Positions 9,897-23,134 of a DNA stretch of 64,000 nucleotides are shown here, one piece after another. The stretch is taken from positions 409,501 through 473,500 of the forward strand of contig CALZFC010000030.1 in assembly GCA_945643635.1 (NCBI GenBank), written 5' to 3'. Within the stretch, counting starts at the first letter, position 1, and each line of letters starts with the position of its first letter. This DNA is from Allodiplogaster sudhausi. Lineage: Eukaryota; Nematoda; Chromadorea; Rhabditida; Diplogasteridae. Below the pieces are notes generated by a model, which ran no database searches, had not been told where the DNA came from, and saw only the letters and a program-made list of their open reading frames with translations. A program made the position numbers and the translations under genes.

Positions 9897-11255
9897 AATT
9901 TGAGTCAGGTTCCGCCACAATTCATGTCGATTGGAAAACGAATGCGCCGACGTTGTGTACGCAGCCATGGTCATGAAATTCGTATTTTATCAAGCATGTC
10001 ATGCTCGTTCTGGCTTTATAATAGTAGTAGGAACCTGGGAAGTATCACAGCCGTATTCTACGAAAAATTTGAGTCAGGTTCCGCCACAATTCATGTCGAT
10101 TGGAAAAAGGATGCGCCGACGTTGTGTTGGCAGGCCATGGTCATGACATTCGTATTTTATCAAGCATGTCATGCTCGTTCCGGCTTTATAATAGTAGTAG
10201 GAACTCGGGAAGTATCACAGCCGTATTCTACGAAAAATTTGAGTCAGGTTCCGCCACAATTCATGTCGATTGGAAAACGTATGCGCCGACGTTGTGTAGG
10301 CAGGCCATGGTCATGAAATTCGTATTTTATCAAGCATGTCATGCTCGTTCTGGCTTTATAATAGTAGTAGGAACCTGGGAAGTATCACAGCCGTATTCTA
10401 CGAAAAATTTGAGTCAGGTTCCGCCACAATTCATGTCGATTGGAAAAAGTATGCGCCGACGTTGTGTTGGCAGGCCATGGTCATGACATTCGTATTTTAT
10501 CAAGCATGTCATGCTCGTTCCGGCTTTATAATAGTATTAGGAACTCGGGAAGTATCACAGCCGTATTCTACGAAAAATTTGAGTCAGGTTCCGCCACAAT
10601 TCATGTCGATTGGAAAACGTATGCGCCGACGTTGTGTAGGCAGGCCATGGTCATGAAATTCGTATTTTATCAAGCATGTCATGCTCGTTCTGGCTTTATA
10701 ATAGTAGTAGGAATCTGGGAAGTATCACAGCCGTATTCTACGAAAAATTTGAGTCAGGTTCCGCCACAATTCATGTCGATTGGAAAAAGTATGCGCCGAC
10801 GTTGTGTTGGCAGGCCATGGTCATGACATTCGTATTTTATCAAGCATGTCATGCTCGTTCCGGCTTTATAATAGTATTAGGAACTCGGGAAGTATCACAG
10901 CCGTATTCTACGAAAAATTTGAGTCAGGTTCCGCCACAATTCATGTCGATTGGAAAAAGCATGCGCCGACGTTGTGTTGGCAGGCCATGGTCATGACATT
11001 CGTATTTTATCAAGCATGTCATGCTCGTTCTGGCTTTATAATAGTAGTAGGAACCTGGGAAGTATCACAGCCGTATTCTACGAAAAATTTGAGTCAGGTT
11101 CCGCCACAATTCATGTCGATTGGAAAAAGCATGCGCCGACGTTGTGTTGGCAGGCCATGGTCATGACATTCGTATTTTATCAAGCATGTCATGCTCGTTC
11201 TGGCTTTATAATAGTAGTAGGAACCTGGGAAGTATCACAGCCGTATTCTACGAAA
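9897..11255 (+). repeat. 8-monomer cassette E-B-C-D'-C-D'-A-A, copy 1
   Basis: Monomers start at 9897, 10066, 10236, 10406, 10576, 10746, 10916 and 11086. The E copy has ACGA at 42-45 and GTACG, and has lost one C (GCAGCCATGG). The last two are class A with AC at 81-82 and CCTGGG. The same order recurs at 14992 and 18731. The first five positions also match the left-domain runs starting at 1360, 3227 and, less fully, 7519. Confidence 0.7.
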
Positions 11256-14200
11256 AATTTGAGTCAGGTTCCGCCACAATTCATGTCGATTGGAAAAAGG
11301 ATGCGCCGACGTTGTGTTGGCAGGCCATGGTCATGACATTCGTATTTTATCAAGCATGTCATGCTCGTTCTGGCTTTATAATAGTAGTAGGAACCTGGGA
11401 AGTATCACAGCCGTATTCTACGAAAAATTTGAGTCAGGTTCCGCCACAATTCATGTCGATTGGAAAACGAATGCGCCGACGTTGTGTACGCAGGCCATGG
11501 TCATGAAATTCGTATTTTATCAAGCATGTCATGCTCGTTCTGGCTTTATAATAGTAGTAGGAACCTGGGAAGTATCACAGCCGTATTCTACGAAAAATTT
11601 GAGTCAGGTTCCGCCACAATTCATGTCGATTGGAAAAAGATGCGCCGACGTTGTGTTGGCAGGCCATGGTCATGACATTCGTATTTTATCAAGCATGTCA
11701 TGCTCGTTCCGGCTTTATAATAGTATTAGGAACTCGGGAAGTATCACAGCCGTATTCTACGAAAATTTGAGTCAGGTTCCGCCACAATTCATGTCGATTG
11801 GAAAACGTATGCGCCGACGTTGTGTAGGCAGGCCATGGTCATGAAATTCGTATTTTATCAAGCATGTCATGCTCGTTCTGGCTTTATAATAGTAGTAGGA
11901 ACCTGGGAAGTATCACAGCCGTATTCTACGAAAAATTTGAGTCAGGTTCCGCCACAATTCATGTCGATTGGAAAAAGTATGCGCCGACGTTGTGTTGGCA
12001 GGCCATGGTCATGACATTCGTATTTTATCAAGCATGTCATGCTCGTTCTGGCTTTATAATAGTAGTAGGAACCTGGGAAGTATCACAGCCGTATTCTACG
12101 AAAAATTTGAGTCAGGTTCCGCCACAATTCATGTCGATTGGAAAAAGTATGCGCCGACGTTGTGTAGGCAGGCCATGGTCATGAAATTCGTATTTTATCA
12201 AGCATGTCATGCTCGTTCTGGCTTTATAATAGTAGTAGGAACCTGGGAAGTATCACAGCCGTATTCTACGAAAAATTTGAGTCAGGTTCCGCCACAATTC
12301 ATGTCGATTGGAAAAAGTATGCGCCGACGTTGTGTTGGCAGGCCATGGTCATGACATTCGTATTTTATCAAGCATGTCATGCTCGTTCCGGCTTTATAAT
12401 AGTAGTAGGAACTCGGGAAGTATCACAGCCGTATTCTACGAAAAATTTGAGTCAGGTTCCGCCACAATTCATGTCGATTGGAAAAAGATGCGCCGACGTT
12501 GTGTTGGCAGGCCATGGTCATGACATTCGTATTTTATCAAGCATGTCATGCTCGTTCCGGCTTTATAATAGTATTAGGAACTCGGGAAGTATCACAGCCG
12601 TATTCTACGAAAAATTTGAGTCAGGTTCCGCCACAATTCATGTCGATTGGAAAAAGTATGCGCCGACGTTGTGTAGGCAGGCCATGGTCATGAAATTCGT
12701 ATTTTATCAAGCATGTCATGCTCGTTCTGGCTTTATAATAGTAGTAGGAACCTGGGAAGTATCACAGCCGTATTCTACGAAAAATTTGAGTCAGGTTCCG
12801 CCACAATTCATGTCGATTGGAAAAAGTATGCGCCGACGTTGTGTTGGCAGGCCATGGTCATGACATTCGTATTTTATCAAGCATGTCATGCTCGTTCTGG
12901 CTTTATAATAGTAGTAGGAACCTGGGAAGTATCACAGCCGTATTCTACGAAAAATTTGAGTCAGGTTCCGCCACAATTCATGTCGATTGGAAAACGTATG
13001 CGCCGACGTTGTGTAGGCAGGCCATGGTCATGAAATTCGTATTTTATCAAGCATGTCATGCTCGTTCTGGCTTTATAATAGTAGTAGGAACCTGGGAAGT
13101 ATCACAGCCGTATTCTACGAAAAATTTGAGTCAGGTTCCGCCACAATTCATGTCGATTGGAAAAAGTATGCGCCGACGTTGTGTTGGCAGGCCATGGTCA
13201 TGACATTCGTATTTTATCAAGCATGTCATGCTCGTTCCGGCTTTATAATAGTATTAGGAACTCGGGAAGTATCACAGCCGTATTCTACGAAAAATTTGAG
13301 TCAGGTTCCGCCACAATTCATGTCGATTGGAAAAAGTATGCGCCGACGTTGTGTAGGCAGGCCATGGTCATGAAATTCGTATTTTATCAAGCATGTCATG
13401 CTCGTTCTGGCTTTATAATAGTATTAGGAACTCGGGAAGTATCACAGCCGTATTCTACGAAAAATTTGAGTCAGGTTCCGCCACAATTCATGTCGATTGG
13501 AAAAAGTATGCGCCGACGTTGTGTAGGCAGGCCATGGTCATGAAATTCGTATTTTATCAAGCATGTCATGCTCGTTCTGGCTTTATAATAGTAGTAGGAA
13601 CCTGGGAAGTATCACAGCCGTATTCTACGAAAAATTTGAGTCAGGTTCCGCCACAATTCATGTCGATTGGAAAAAGTATGCGCCGACGTTGTGTTGGCAG
13701 GCCATGGTCATGACATTCGTATTTTATCAAGCATGTCATGCTCGTTCCGGCTTTATAATAGTAGTAGGAACTCGGGAAGTATCACAGCCGTATTCTACGA
13801 AAAATTTGAGTCAGGTTCCGCCACAATTCATGTCGATTGGAAAAAGTATGCGCCGACGTTGTGTAGGCAGGCCATGGTCATGAAATTCGTATTTTATCAA
13901 GCATGTCATGCTCGTTCTGGCTTTATAATAGTATTAGGAACTCGGGAAGTATCACAGCCGTATTCTACGAAAAATTTGAGTCAGGTTCCGCCACAATTCA
14001 TGTCGATTGGAAAAATATGCGCCGACGTTGTGTAGGCAGGCCATGGTCATGAAATTCGTATTTTATCAAGCATGTCATGCTCGTTCTGGCTTTATAATAG
14101 TATTAGGAACTCGGGAAGTATCACAGCCGTATTCTACGAAAAATTTGAGTCAGGTTCCGCCACAATTCATGTCGATTGGAAAAAGTATGCGCCGACGTTG

Positions 14201-14991
14201 TGTAGGCAGGCCATGGTCATGAAATTCGTATTTTATCAAGCATGTCATGCTCGTTCTGGCTTTATAATAGTATTAGGAACTCGGGAAGTATCACAGCCGT
14301 ATTCTACGAAAAATTTGAGTCAGGTTCCGCCACAATTCATGTCGATTGGAAAAAGTATGCGCCGACGTTGTGTAGGCAGGCCATGGTCATGAAATTCGTA
14401 TTTTATCAAGCATGTCATGCTCGTTCTGGCTTTATAATAGTAGTAGGAACTCGGGAAGTATCACAGCCGTATTCTACGAAAAATTTGAGTCAGGTTCCGC
14501 CACAATTCATGTCGATTGGAAAAAGTATGCGCCGACGTTGTGTAGGCAGGCCATGGTCATGAAATTCGTATTTTATCAAGCATGTCATGCTCGTTCTGGC
14601 TTTATAATAGTAGTAGGAACCTGGGAAGTATCACAGCCGTATTCTACGAAAAATTTGAGTCAGGTTCCGCCACAATTCATGTCGATTGGAAAACGTATGC
14701 GCCGACGTTGTGTAGGCAGGCCATGGTCATGAAATTCGTATTTTATCAAGCATGTCATGCTCGTTCTGGCTTTATAATAGTAGTAGGAACTCGGGAAGTA
14801 TCACAGCCGTATTCTACGAAAAATTTGAGTCAGGTTCCGCCACAATTCATGTCGATTGGAAAAAGTATGCGCCGACGTTGTGTAGGCAGGCCATGGTCAT
14901 GAAATTCGTATTTTATCAAGCATGTCATGCTCGTTCTGGCTTTATAATAGTAGTAGGAACCTGGGAAGTATCACAGCCGTATTCTACGAAA

Positions 14992-16351
14992 AATTTGAGT
15001 CAGGTTCCGCCACAATTCATGTCGATTGGAAAACGAATGCGCCGACGTTGTGTACGCAGGCCATGGTCATGAAATTCGTATTTTATCAAGCATGTCATGC
15101 TCGTTCTGGCTTTATAATAGTAGTAGGAACCTGGGAAGTATCACAGCCGTATTCTACGAAAAATTTGAGTCAGGTTCCGCCACAATTCATGTCGATTGGA
15201 AAAAGGATGCGCCGACGTTGTGTTGGCAGGCCATGGTCATGACATTCGTATTTTATCAAGCATGTCATGCTCGTTCCGGCTTTATAATAGTATTAGGAAC
15301 TCGGGAAGTATCACAGCCGTATTCTACGAAAAATTTGAGTCAGGTTCCGCCACAATTCATGTCGATTGGAAAACGTATGCGCCGACGTTGTGTAGGCAGG
15401 CCATGGTCATGAAATTCGTATTTTATCAAGCATGTCATGCTCGTTCTGGCTTTATAATAGTAGTAGGAACCTGGGAAGTATCACAGCCGTATTCTACGAA
15501 AAATTTGAGTCAGGTTCCGCCACAATTCATGTCGATTGGAAAAAGTATGCGCCGACGTTGTGTTGGCAGGCCATGGTCATGACATTCGTATTTTATCAAG
15601 CATGTCATGCTCGTTCCGGCTTTATAATAGTATTAGGAACTCGGGAAGTATCACAGCCGTATTCTACGAAAAATTTGAGTCAGGTTCCGCCACAATTCAT
15701 GTCGATTGGAAAACGTATGCGCCGACGTTGTGTAGGCAGGCCATGGTCATGAAATTCGTATTTTATCAAGCATGTCATGCTCGTTCTGGCTTTATAATAG
15801 TAGTAGGAACCTGGGAAGTATCACAGCCGTATTCTACGAAAAATTTGAGTCAGGTTCCGCCACAATTCATGTCGATTGGAAAAAGTATGCGCCGACGTTG
15901 TGTTGGCAGGCCATGGTCATGACATTCGTATTTTATCAAGCATGTCATGCTCGTTCCGGCTTTATAATAGTATTAGGAACTCGGGAAGTATCACAGCCGT
16001 ATTCTACGAAAAATTTGAGTCAGGTTCCGCCACAATTCATGTCGATTGGAAAAAGCATGCGCCGACGTTGTGTTGGCAGGCCATGGTCATGACATTCGTA
16101 TTTTATCAAGCATGTCATGCTCGTTCTGGCTTTATAATAGTAGTAGGAACCTGGGAAGTATCACAGCCGTATTCTACGAAAAATTTGAGTCAGGTTCCGC
16201 CACAATTCATGTCGATTGGAAAAAGCATGCGCCGACGTTGTGTTGGCAGGCCATGGTCATGACATTCGTATTTTATCAAGCATGTCATGCTCGTTCTGGC
16301 TTTATAATAGTAGTAGGAACCTGGGAAGTATCACAGCCGTATTCTACGAAA
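14992..16351 (+). repeat. 8-monomer cassette E-B-C-D'-C-D'-A-A, copy 2
   Basis: Monomers start every 170 bp from 14992 to 16182 and follow the same class order as the cassette at 9897; the two E sites (9957 and 15052) are 5095 bp apart. After the two A copies, a D'-C-D'-A-A run repeats once more up to about 17.2 kb. This indicates further duplication of the cassette's tail. Confidence 0.7.
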
Positions 16352-18730
16352 AATTTGAGTCAGGTTCCGCCACAATTCATGTCGATTGGAAAAAGTATGC
16401 GCCGACGTTGTGTTGGCAGGCCATGGTCATGACATTCGTATTTTATCAAGCATGTCATGCTCGTTCCGGCTTTATAATAGTATTAGGAACTCGGGAAGTA
16501 TCACAGCCGTATTCTACGAAAAATTTGAGTCAGGTTCCGCCACAATTCATGTCGATTGGAAAACGTATGCGCCGACGTTGTGTAGGCAGGCCATGGTCAT
16601 GAAATTCGTATTTTATCAAGCATGTCATGCTCGTTCTGGCTTTATAATAGTAGTAGGAACCTGGGAAGTATCACAGCCGTATTCTACGAAAAATTTGAGT
16701 CAGGTTCCGCCACAATTCATGTCGATTGGAAAAAGTATGCGCCGACGTTGTGTTGGCAGGCCATGGTCATGACATTCGTATTTTATCAAGCATGTCATGC
16801 TCGTTCCGGCTTTATAATAGTAGTAGGAACTCGGGAAGTATCACAGCCGTATTCTACGAAAAATTTGAGTCAGGTTCCGCCACAATTCATGTCGATTGGA
16901 AAAAGCATGCGCCGACGTTGTGTTGGCAGGCCATGGTCATGACATTCGTATTTTATCAAGCATGTCATGCTCGTTCTGGCTTTATAATAGTAGTAGGAAC
17001 CTGGGAAGTATCACAGCCGTATTCTACGAAAAATTTGAGTCAGGTTCCGCCACAATTCATGTCGATTGGAAAAAGCATGCGCCGACGTTGTGTTGGCAGG
17101 CCATGGTCATGACATTCGTATTTTATCAAGCATGTCATGCTCGTTCTGGCTTTATAATAGTAGTAGGAACCTGGGAAGTATCACAGCCGTATTCTACGAA
17201 AAATTTGAGTCAGGTTCCGCCACAATTCATGTCGATTGGAAAAAGTATGCGCCGACGTTGTGTTGGCAGGCCATGGTCATGACATTCGTATTTTATCAAG
17301 CATGTCATGCTCGTTCTGGCTTTATAATAGTAGTAGGAACCTGGGAAGTATCACAGCCGTATTCTACGAAAAATTTGAGTCAGGTTCCGCCACAATTCAT
17401 GTCGATTGGAAAACGAATGCGCCGACGTTGTGTAGGCAGGCCATGGTCATGAAATTCGTATTTTATCAAGCATGTCATGCTCGTTCTGGCTTTATAATAG
17501 TAGTAGGAACCTGGGAAGTATCACAGCCGTATTCTACGAAAAATTTGAGTCAGGTTCCGCCACAATTCATGTCGATTGGAAAAAGATGCGCCGACGTTGT
17601 GTTGGCAGGCCATGGTCATGACATTCGTATTTTATCAAGCATGTCATGCTCGTTCCGGCTTTATAATAGTATTAGGAACTCGGGAAGTATCACAGCCGTA
17701 TTCTACGAAAAATTTGAGTCAGGTTCCGCCACAATTCATGTCGATTGGAAAACGTATGCGCCGACGTTGTGTAGGCAGGCCATGGTCATGAAATTCGTAT
17801 TTTATCAAGCATGTCATGCTCGTTCTGGCTTTATAATAGTAGTAGGAACCTGGGAAGTATCACAGCCGTATTCTACGAAAAATTTGAGTCAGGTTCCGCC
17901 ACAATTCATGTCGATTGGAAAAAGTATGCGCCGACGTTGTGTTGGCAGGCCATGGTCATGACATTCGTATTTTATCAAGCATGTCATGCTCGTTCTGGCT
18001 TTATAATAGTAGTAGGAACCTGGGAAGTATCACAGCCGTATTCTACGAAAAATTTGAGTCAGGTTCCGCCACAATTCATGTCGATTGGAAAAAGTATGCG
18101 CCGACGTTGTGTTGGCAGGCCATGGTCATGACATTCGTATTTTATCAAGCATGTCATGCTCGTTCCGGCTTTATAATAGTATTAGGAACTCGGGAAGTAT
18201 CACAGCCGTATTCTACGAAAAATTTGAGTCAGGTTCCGCCACAATTCATGTCGATTGGAAAAAGCATGCGCCGACGTTGTGTTGGCAGGCCATGGTCATG
18301 ACATTCGTATTTTATCAAGCATGTCATGCTCGTTCTGGCTTTATAATAGTAGTAGGAACCTGGGAAGTATCACAGCCGTATTCTACGAAAAATTTGAGTC
18401 AGGTTCCGCCACAATTCATGTCGATTGGAAAAAGCATGCGCCGACGTTGTGTTGGCAGGCCATGGTCATGAAATTCGTATTTTATCAAGCATGTCATGCT
18501 CGTTCTGGCTTTATAATAGTAGTAGGAACCTGGGAAGTATCACAGCCGTATTCTACGAAAAATTTGAGTCAGGTTCCGCCACAATTCATGTCGATTGGAA
18601 AAAGTATGCGCCGACGTTGTGTTGGCAGGCCATGGTCATGACATTCGTATTTTATCAAGCATGTCATGCTCGTTCTGGCTTTATAATAGTAGTAGGAACC
18701 TGGGAAGTATCACAGCCGTATTCTACGAAA

Positions 18731-20089
18731 AATTTGAGTCAGGTTCCGCCACAATTCATGTCGATTGGAAAACGAATGCGCCGACGTTGTGTACGCAGGC
18801 CATGGTCATGAAATTCGTATTTTATCAAGCATGTCATGCTCGTTCTGGCTTTATAATAGTAGTAGGAACCTGGGAAGTATCACAGCCGTATTCTACGAAA
18901 AATTTGAGTCAGGTTCCGCCACAATTCATGTCGATTGGAAAAAGTATGCGCCGACGTTGTGTTGGCAGGCCATGGTCATGACATTCGTATTTTATCAAGC
19001 ATGTCATGCTCGTTCCGGCTTTATAATAGTATTAGGAACTCGGGAAGTATCACAGCCGTATTCTACGAAAAATTTGAGTCAGGTTCCGCCACAATTCATG
19101 TCGATTGGAAAACGTATGCGCCGACGTTGTGTAGGCAGGCCATGGTCATGAAATTCGTATTTTATCAAGCATGTCATGCTCGTTCTGGCTTTATAATAGT
19201 AGTAGGAACCTGGGAAGTATCACAGCCGTATTCTACGAAAAATTTGAGTCAGGTTCCGCCACAATTCATGTCGATTGGAAAAAGTATGCGCCGACGTTGT
19301 GTTGGCAGGCCATGGTCATGACATTCGTATTTTATCAAGCATGTCATGCTCGTTCCGGCTTTATAATAGTATTAGGAACTCGGGAAGTATCACAGCCGTA
19401 TTCTACGAAAATTTGAGTCAGGTTCCGCCACAATTCATGTCGATTGGAAAACGTATGCGCCGACGTTGTGTAGGCAGGCCATGGTCATGAAATTCGTATT
19501 TTATCAAGCATGTCATGCTCGTTCTGGCTTTATAATAGTAGTAGGAACCTGGGAAGTATCACAGCCGTATTCTACGAAAAATTTGAGTCAGGTTCCGCCA
19601 CAATTCATGTCGATTGGAAAAAGTATGCGCCGACGTTGTGTTGGCAGGCCATGGTCATGACATTCGTATTTTATCAAGCATGTCATGCTCGTTCCGGCTT
19701 TATAATAGTATTAGGAACTCGGGAAGTATCACAGCCGTATTCTACGAAAAATTTGAGTCAGGTTCCGCCACAATTCATGTCGATTGGAAAAAGCATGCGC
19801 CGACGTTGTGTTGGCAGGCCATGGTCATGACATTCGTATTTTATCAAGCATGTCATGCTCGTTCTGGCTTTATAATAGTAGTAGGAACCTGGGAAGTATC
19901 ACAGCCGTATTCTACGAAAAATTTGAGTCAGGTTCCGCCACAATTCATGTCGATTGGAAAAAGCATGCGCCGACGTTGTGTTGGCAGGCCATGGTCATGA
20001 CATTCGTATTTTATCAAGCATGTCATGCTCGTTCTGGCTTTATAATAGTAGTAGGAACCTGGGAAGTATCACAGCCGTATTCTACGAAA
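18731..20089 (+). repeat. 8-monomer cassette E-D'-C-D'-C-D'-A-A, copy 3
   Basis: The order is as in the cassettes at 9897 and 14992, except that the second monomer has AAGT instead of AAGG. The monomer starting at 19241 has lost one A of the run at its end, so it is 169 bp. The two A copies start at 19750 and 19920. Confidence 0.65.
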
Positions 20090-22125
20090 AATTTGAGTCA
20101 GGTTCCGCCACAATTCATGTCGATTGGAAAAGGATGCGCCGACGTTGTGTTGGCAGGCCATGGTCATGACATTCGTATTTTATCAAGCATGTCATGCTCG
20201 TTCCGGCTTTATAATAGTATTAGGAACTCGGGAAGTATCACAGCCGTATTCTACGAAAAATTTGAGTCAGGTTCCGCCACAATTCATGTCGATTGGAAAA
20301 AGCATGCGCCGACGTTGTGTTGGCAGGCCATGGTCATGACATTCGTATTTTATCAAGCATGTCATGCTCGTTCTGGCTTTATAATAGTAGTAGGAACCTG
20401 GGAAGTATCACAGCCGTATTCTACGAAAAATTTGAGTCAGGTTCCGCCACAATTCATGTCGATTGGAAAAGGATGCGCCGACGTTGTGTTGGCAGGCCAT
20501 GGTCATGACATTCGTATTTTATCAAGCATGTCATGCTCGTTCCGGCTTTATAATAGTATTAGGAACTCGGAAGTATCACAGCCGTATTCTACGAAAAATT
20601 TGAGTCAGGTTCCGCCACAATTCATGTCGATTGGAAAACGTATGCGCCGACGTTGTGTAGGCAGGCCATGGTCATGAAATTCGTATTTTATCAAGCATGT
20701 CATGCTCGTTCTGGCTTTATAATAGTATTAGGAACTCGGGAAGTATCACAGCCGTATTCTACGAAAAATTTGAGTCAGGTTCCGCCACAATTCATGTCGA
20801 TTGGAAAAAGTATGCGCCGACGTTGTGTAGGCAGGCCATGGTCATGAAATTCGTATTTTATCAAGCATGTCATGCTCGTTCTGGCTTTATAATAGTAGTA
20901 GGAACCTGGGAAGTATCACAGCCGTATTCTACGAAAAATTTGAGTCAGGTTCCGCCACAATTCATGTCGATTGGAAAAAGATGCGCCGACGTTGTGTTGG
21001 CAGGCCATGGTCATGACATTCGTATTTTATCAAGCATGTCATGCTCGTTCCGGCTTTATAATAGTAGTAGGAACTCGGGAAGTATCACAGCCGTATTCTA
21101 CGAAAAATTTGAGTCAGGTTCCGCCACAATTCATGTCGATTGGAAAAAGCATGCGCCGACGTTGTGTGGCAGGCCATGGTCATGACATTCGTATTTTATC
21201 AAGCATGTCATGCTCGTTCTGGCTTTATAATAGTAGTAGGAACCTCGGAAGTATCACAGCCGTATTCTACGAAAAATTTGAGTCAGGTTCCGCCACAATT
21301 CATGTCGATTGGAAAAAGCATGCGCCGACGTTGTGTTGGCAGGCCATGGTCATGACATTCGTATTTTATCAAGCATGTCATGCTCGTTCTGGCTTTATAA
21401 TAGTAGTAGGAACCTGGGAAGTATCACAGCCGTATTCTACGAAAAATTTGAGTCAGGTTCCGCCACAATTCATGTCGATTGAAAAAAGTATGCGCCGACG
21501 TTGTGTATGCAGGCCATGGTCATGAAATTCGTATTTTATCAAGCATGTCATGCTCGTTCTGGCTTTATAATAGTAGTAGGAACCTGGGAAGTATCACAGC
21601 CGTATTCTACGAAAAATTTGAGTCAGGTTCCGCCACAATTCATGTCGATTGGAAAAAGCATGCGCCGACGTTGTGTGGCAGGCCATGGTCATGACATTCG
21701 TATTTTATCAAGCATGTCATGCTCGTTCTGGCTTTATAATAGTAGTAGGAACCTCGGGAAGTATCACAGCCGTATTCTACGAAAAATTTGAGTCAGGTTC
21801 CGCCACAATTCATGTCGATTGGAAAAAGTATGCGCCGACGTTGTGTTGGCAGGCCATGGTCATGACATTCGTATTTTATCAAGCATGTCATGCTCGTTCT
21901 GGCTTTATAATAGTAGTAGGAACCTCGGGAAGTATCACAGCCGTATTCTACGAAAAATTTGAGTCAGGTTCCGCCACAATTCATGTCGATTGGAAAAAGT
22001 ATGCGCCGACGTTGTGTAGGCAGGCCATGGTCATGAAATTCGTATTTTATCAAGCATGTCATGCTCGTTCTGGCTTTATAATAGTAGTAGGAACCTGGGA
22101 AGTATCACAGCCGTATTCTACGAAA

Positions 22126-23134
22126 AATTTGAGTCAGGTTCCGCCACAATTCATGTCGATTGGAAAAAGCATGCGCCGACGTTGTGTTGGCAGGCCATGG
22201 TCATGACATTCGTATTTTATCAAGCATGTCATGCTCGTTCCGGCTTTATAATAGTAGTAGGAACTCGGGAAGTATCACAGCCGTATTCTACGAAAAATTT
22301 GAGTCAGGTTCCGCCACAATTCATGTCGATTGGAAAAAGCATGCGCCGACGTTGTGTTGGCAGGCCATGGTCATGACATTCGTATTTTATCAAGCATGTC
22401 ATGCTCGTTCCGGCTTTATAATAGTAGTAGGAACTCGGGAAGTATCACAGCCGTATTCTACGAAAAATTTGAGTCAGGTTCCGCCACAATTCATGTCGAT
22501 TGGAAAACGTATGCGCCGACGTTGTGTAGGCAGGCCATGGTCATGAAATTCGTATTTTATCAAGCATGTCATGCTCGTTCTGGCTTTATAATAGTAGTAG
22601 GAACCTGGGAAGTATTCTACGAAAAATTTGAGTCAGGTTCCGCCACAATTCATGTCGATTGGAAAACGTATGCGCCGACGTTGTGTACGCAGGCCATGGT
22701 CATGAAATTCGTATTTTATCAAGCATGTCATGCTCGTTCTGGCTTTATAATAGTAGTAGGAACCTGGGAAGTATCACAGCCGTATTCTACGAAAAATTTG
22801 AGTCAGGTTCCGCCACAATTCATGTCGATTGGAAAACGTATGCGCCGACGTTGTGTAGGCAGGCCATGGTCATGAAATTCGTATTTTATCAAGCATGTCA
22901 TGCTCGTTCTGGCTTTATAATAGTATTAGGAACTCGGGAAGTATCACAGCCGTATTCTACGAAAAATTTGAGTCAGGTTCCGCCACAATTCATGTCGATT
23001 GGAAAAAGTATGCGCCGACGTTGTGTAGGCAGGCCATGGTCATGAAATTCGTATTTTATCAAGCATGTCATGCTCGTTCTGGCTTTATAATAGTAGTAGG
23101 AACCTGGGAAGTATCACAGCCGTATTCTACGAAA
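22126..23134 (+). repeat. 6-monomer cassette A-A-C-E-C'-D (first instance)
   Basis: Monomers start at 22126, 22296, 22466, 22625, 22795 and 22965. Two A copies with C at 116 are followed by ACGT/GTAGG, ACGT/GTACG, ACGT/GTAGG with T at 132 and CTCGGG, and AAGT/GTAGG with CCTGGG. The same class order, including ACGT on three consecutive monomers, recurs about 31.7 kb later within 53677-54866. The length is 1009 bp because the third monomer has an 11-bp deletion. Confidence 0.65.
22466..22624 (+). repeat. 159-bp monomer with 11-bp deletion between GTAT repeats
   Basis: AAGTATCACAGCCGTATTC is reduced to AAGTATTC at 22611-22618. The lost 11 bases lie between two GTAT direct repeats, one of which is kept, as expected for slippage or microhomology-mediated deletion. 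This removes the CGG half of the CENP-B-box-like motif, making it one of very few monomers without it. Confidence 0.9.

Larger units (their letters stand above)
8199..22125 (+). repeat. Mosaic domain with reassorted monomer halves
   Basis: From about 8.3 kb the right half of the monomer reassorts. T at 116 with T at 132 appears near 8310, C at 116 with G at 132 plus CTCGGG near 8650, and T at 116 with G at 132 plus CTCGGG near 9000. The 63 and 82 sites remain linked until about 18.46 kb, where GTTGG with AA at 81-82 first appears. Classes C and D (ACGT and AAGT) alternate for long stretches. Three copies of an E-containing 8-mer lie in this domain and are listed separately. Confidence 0.65.
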
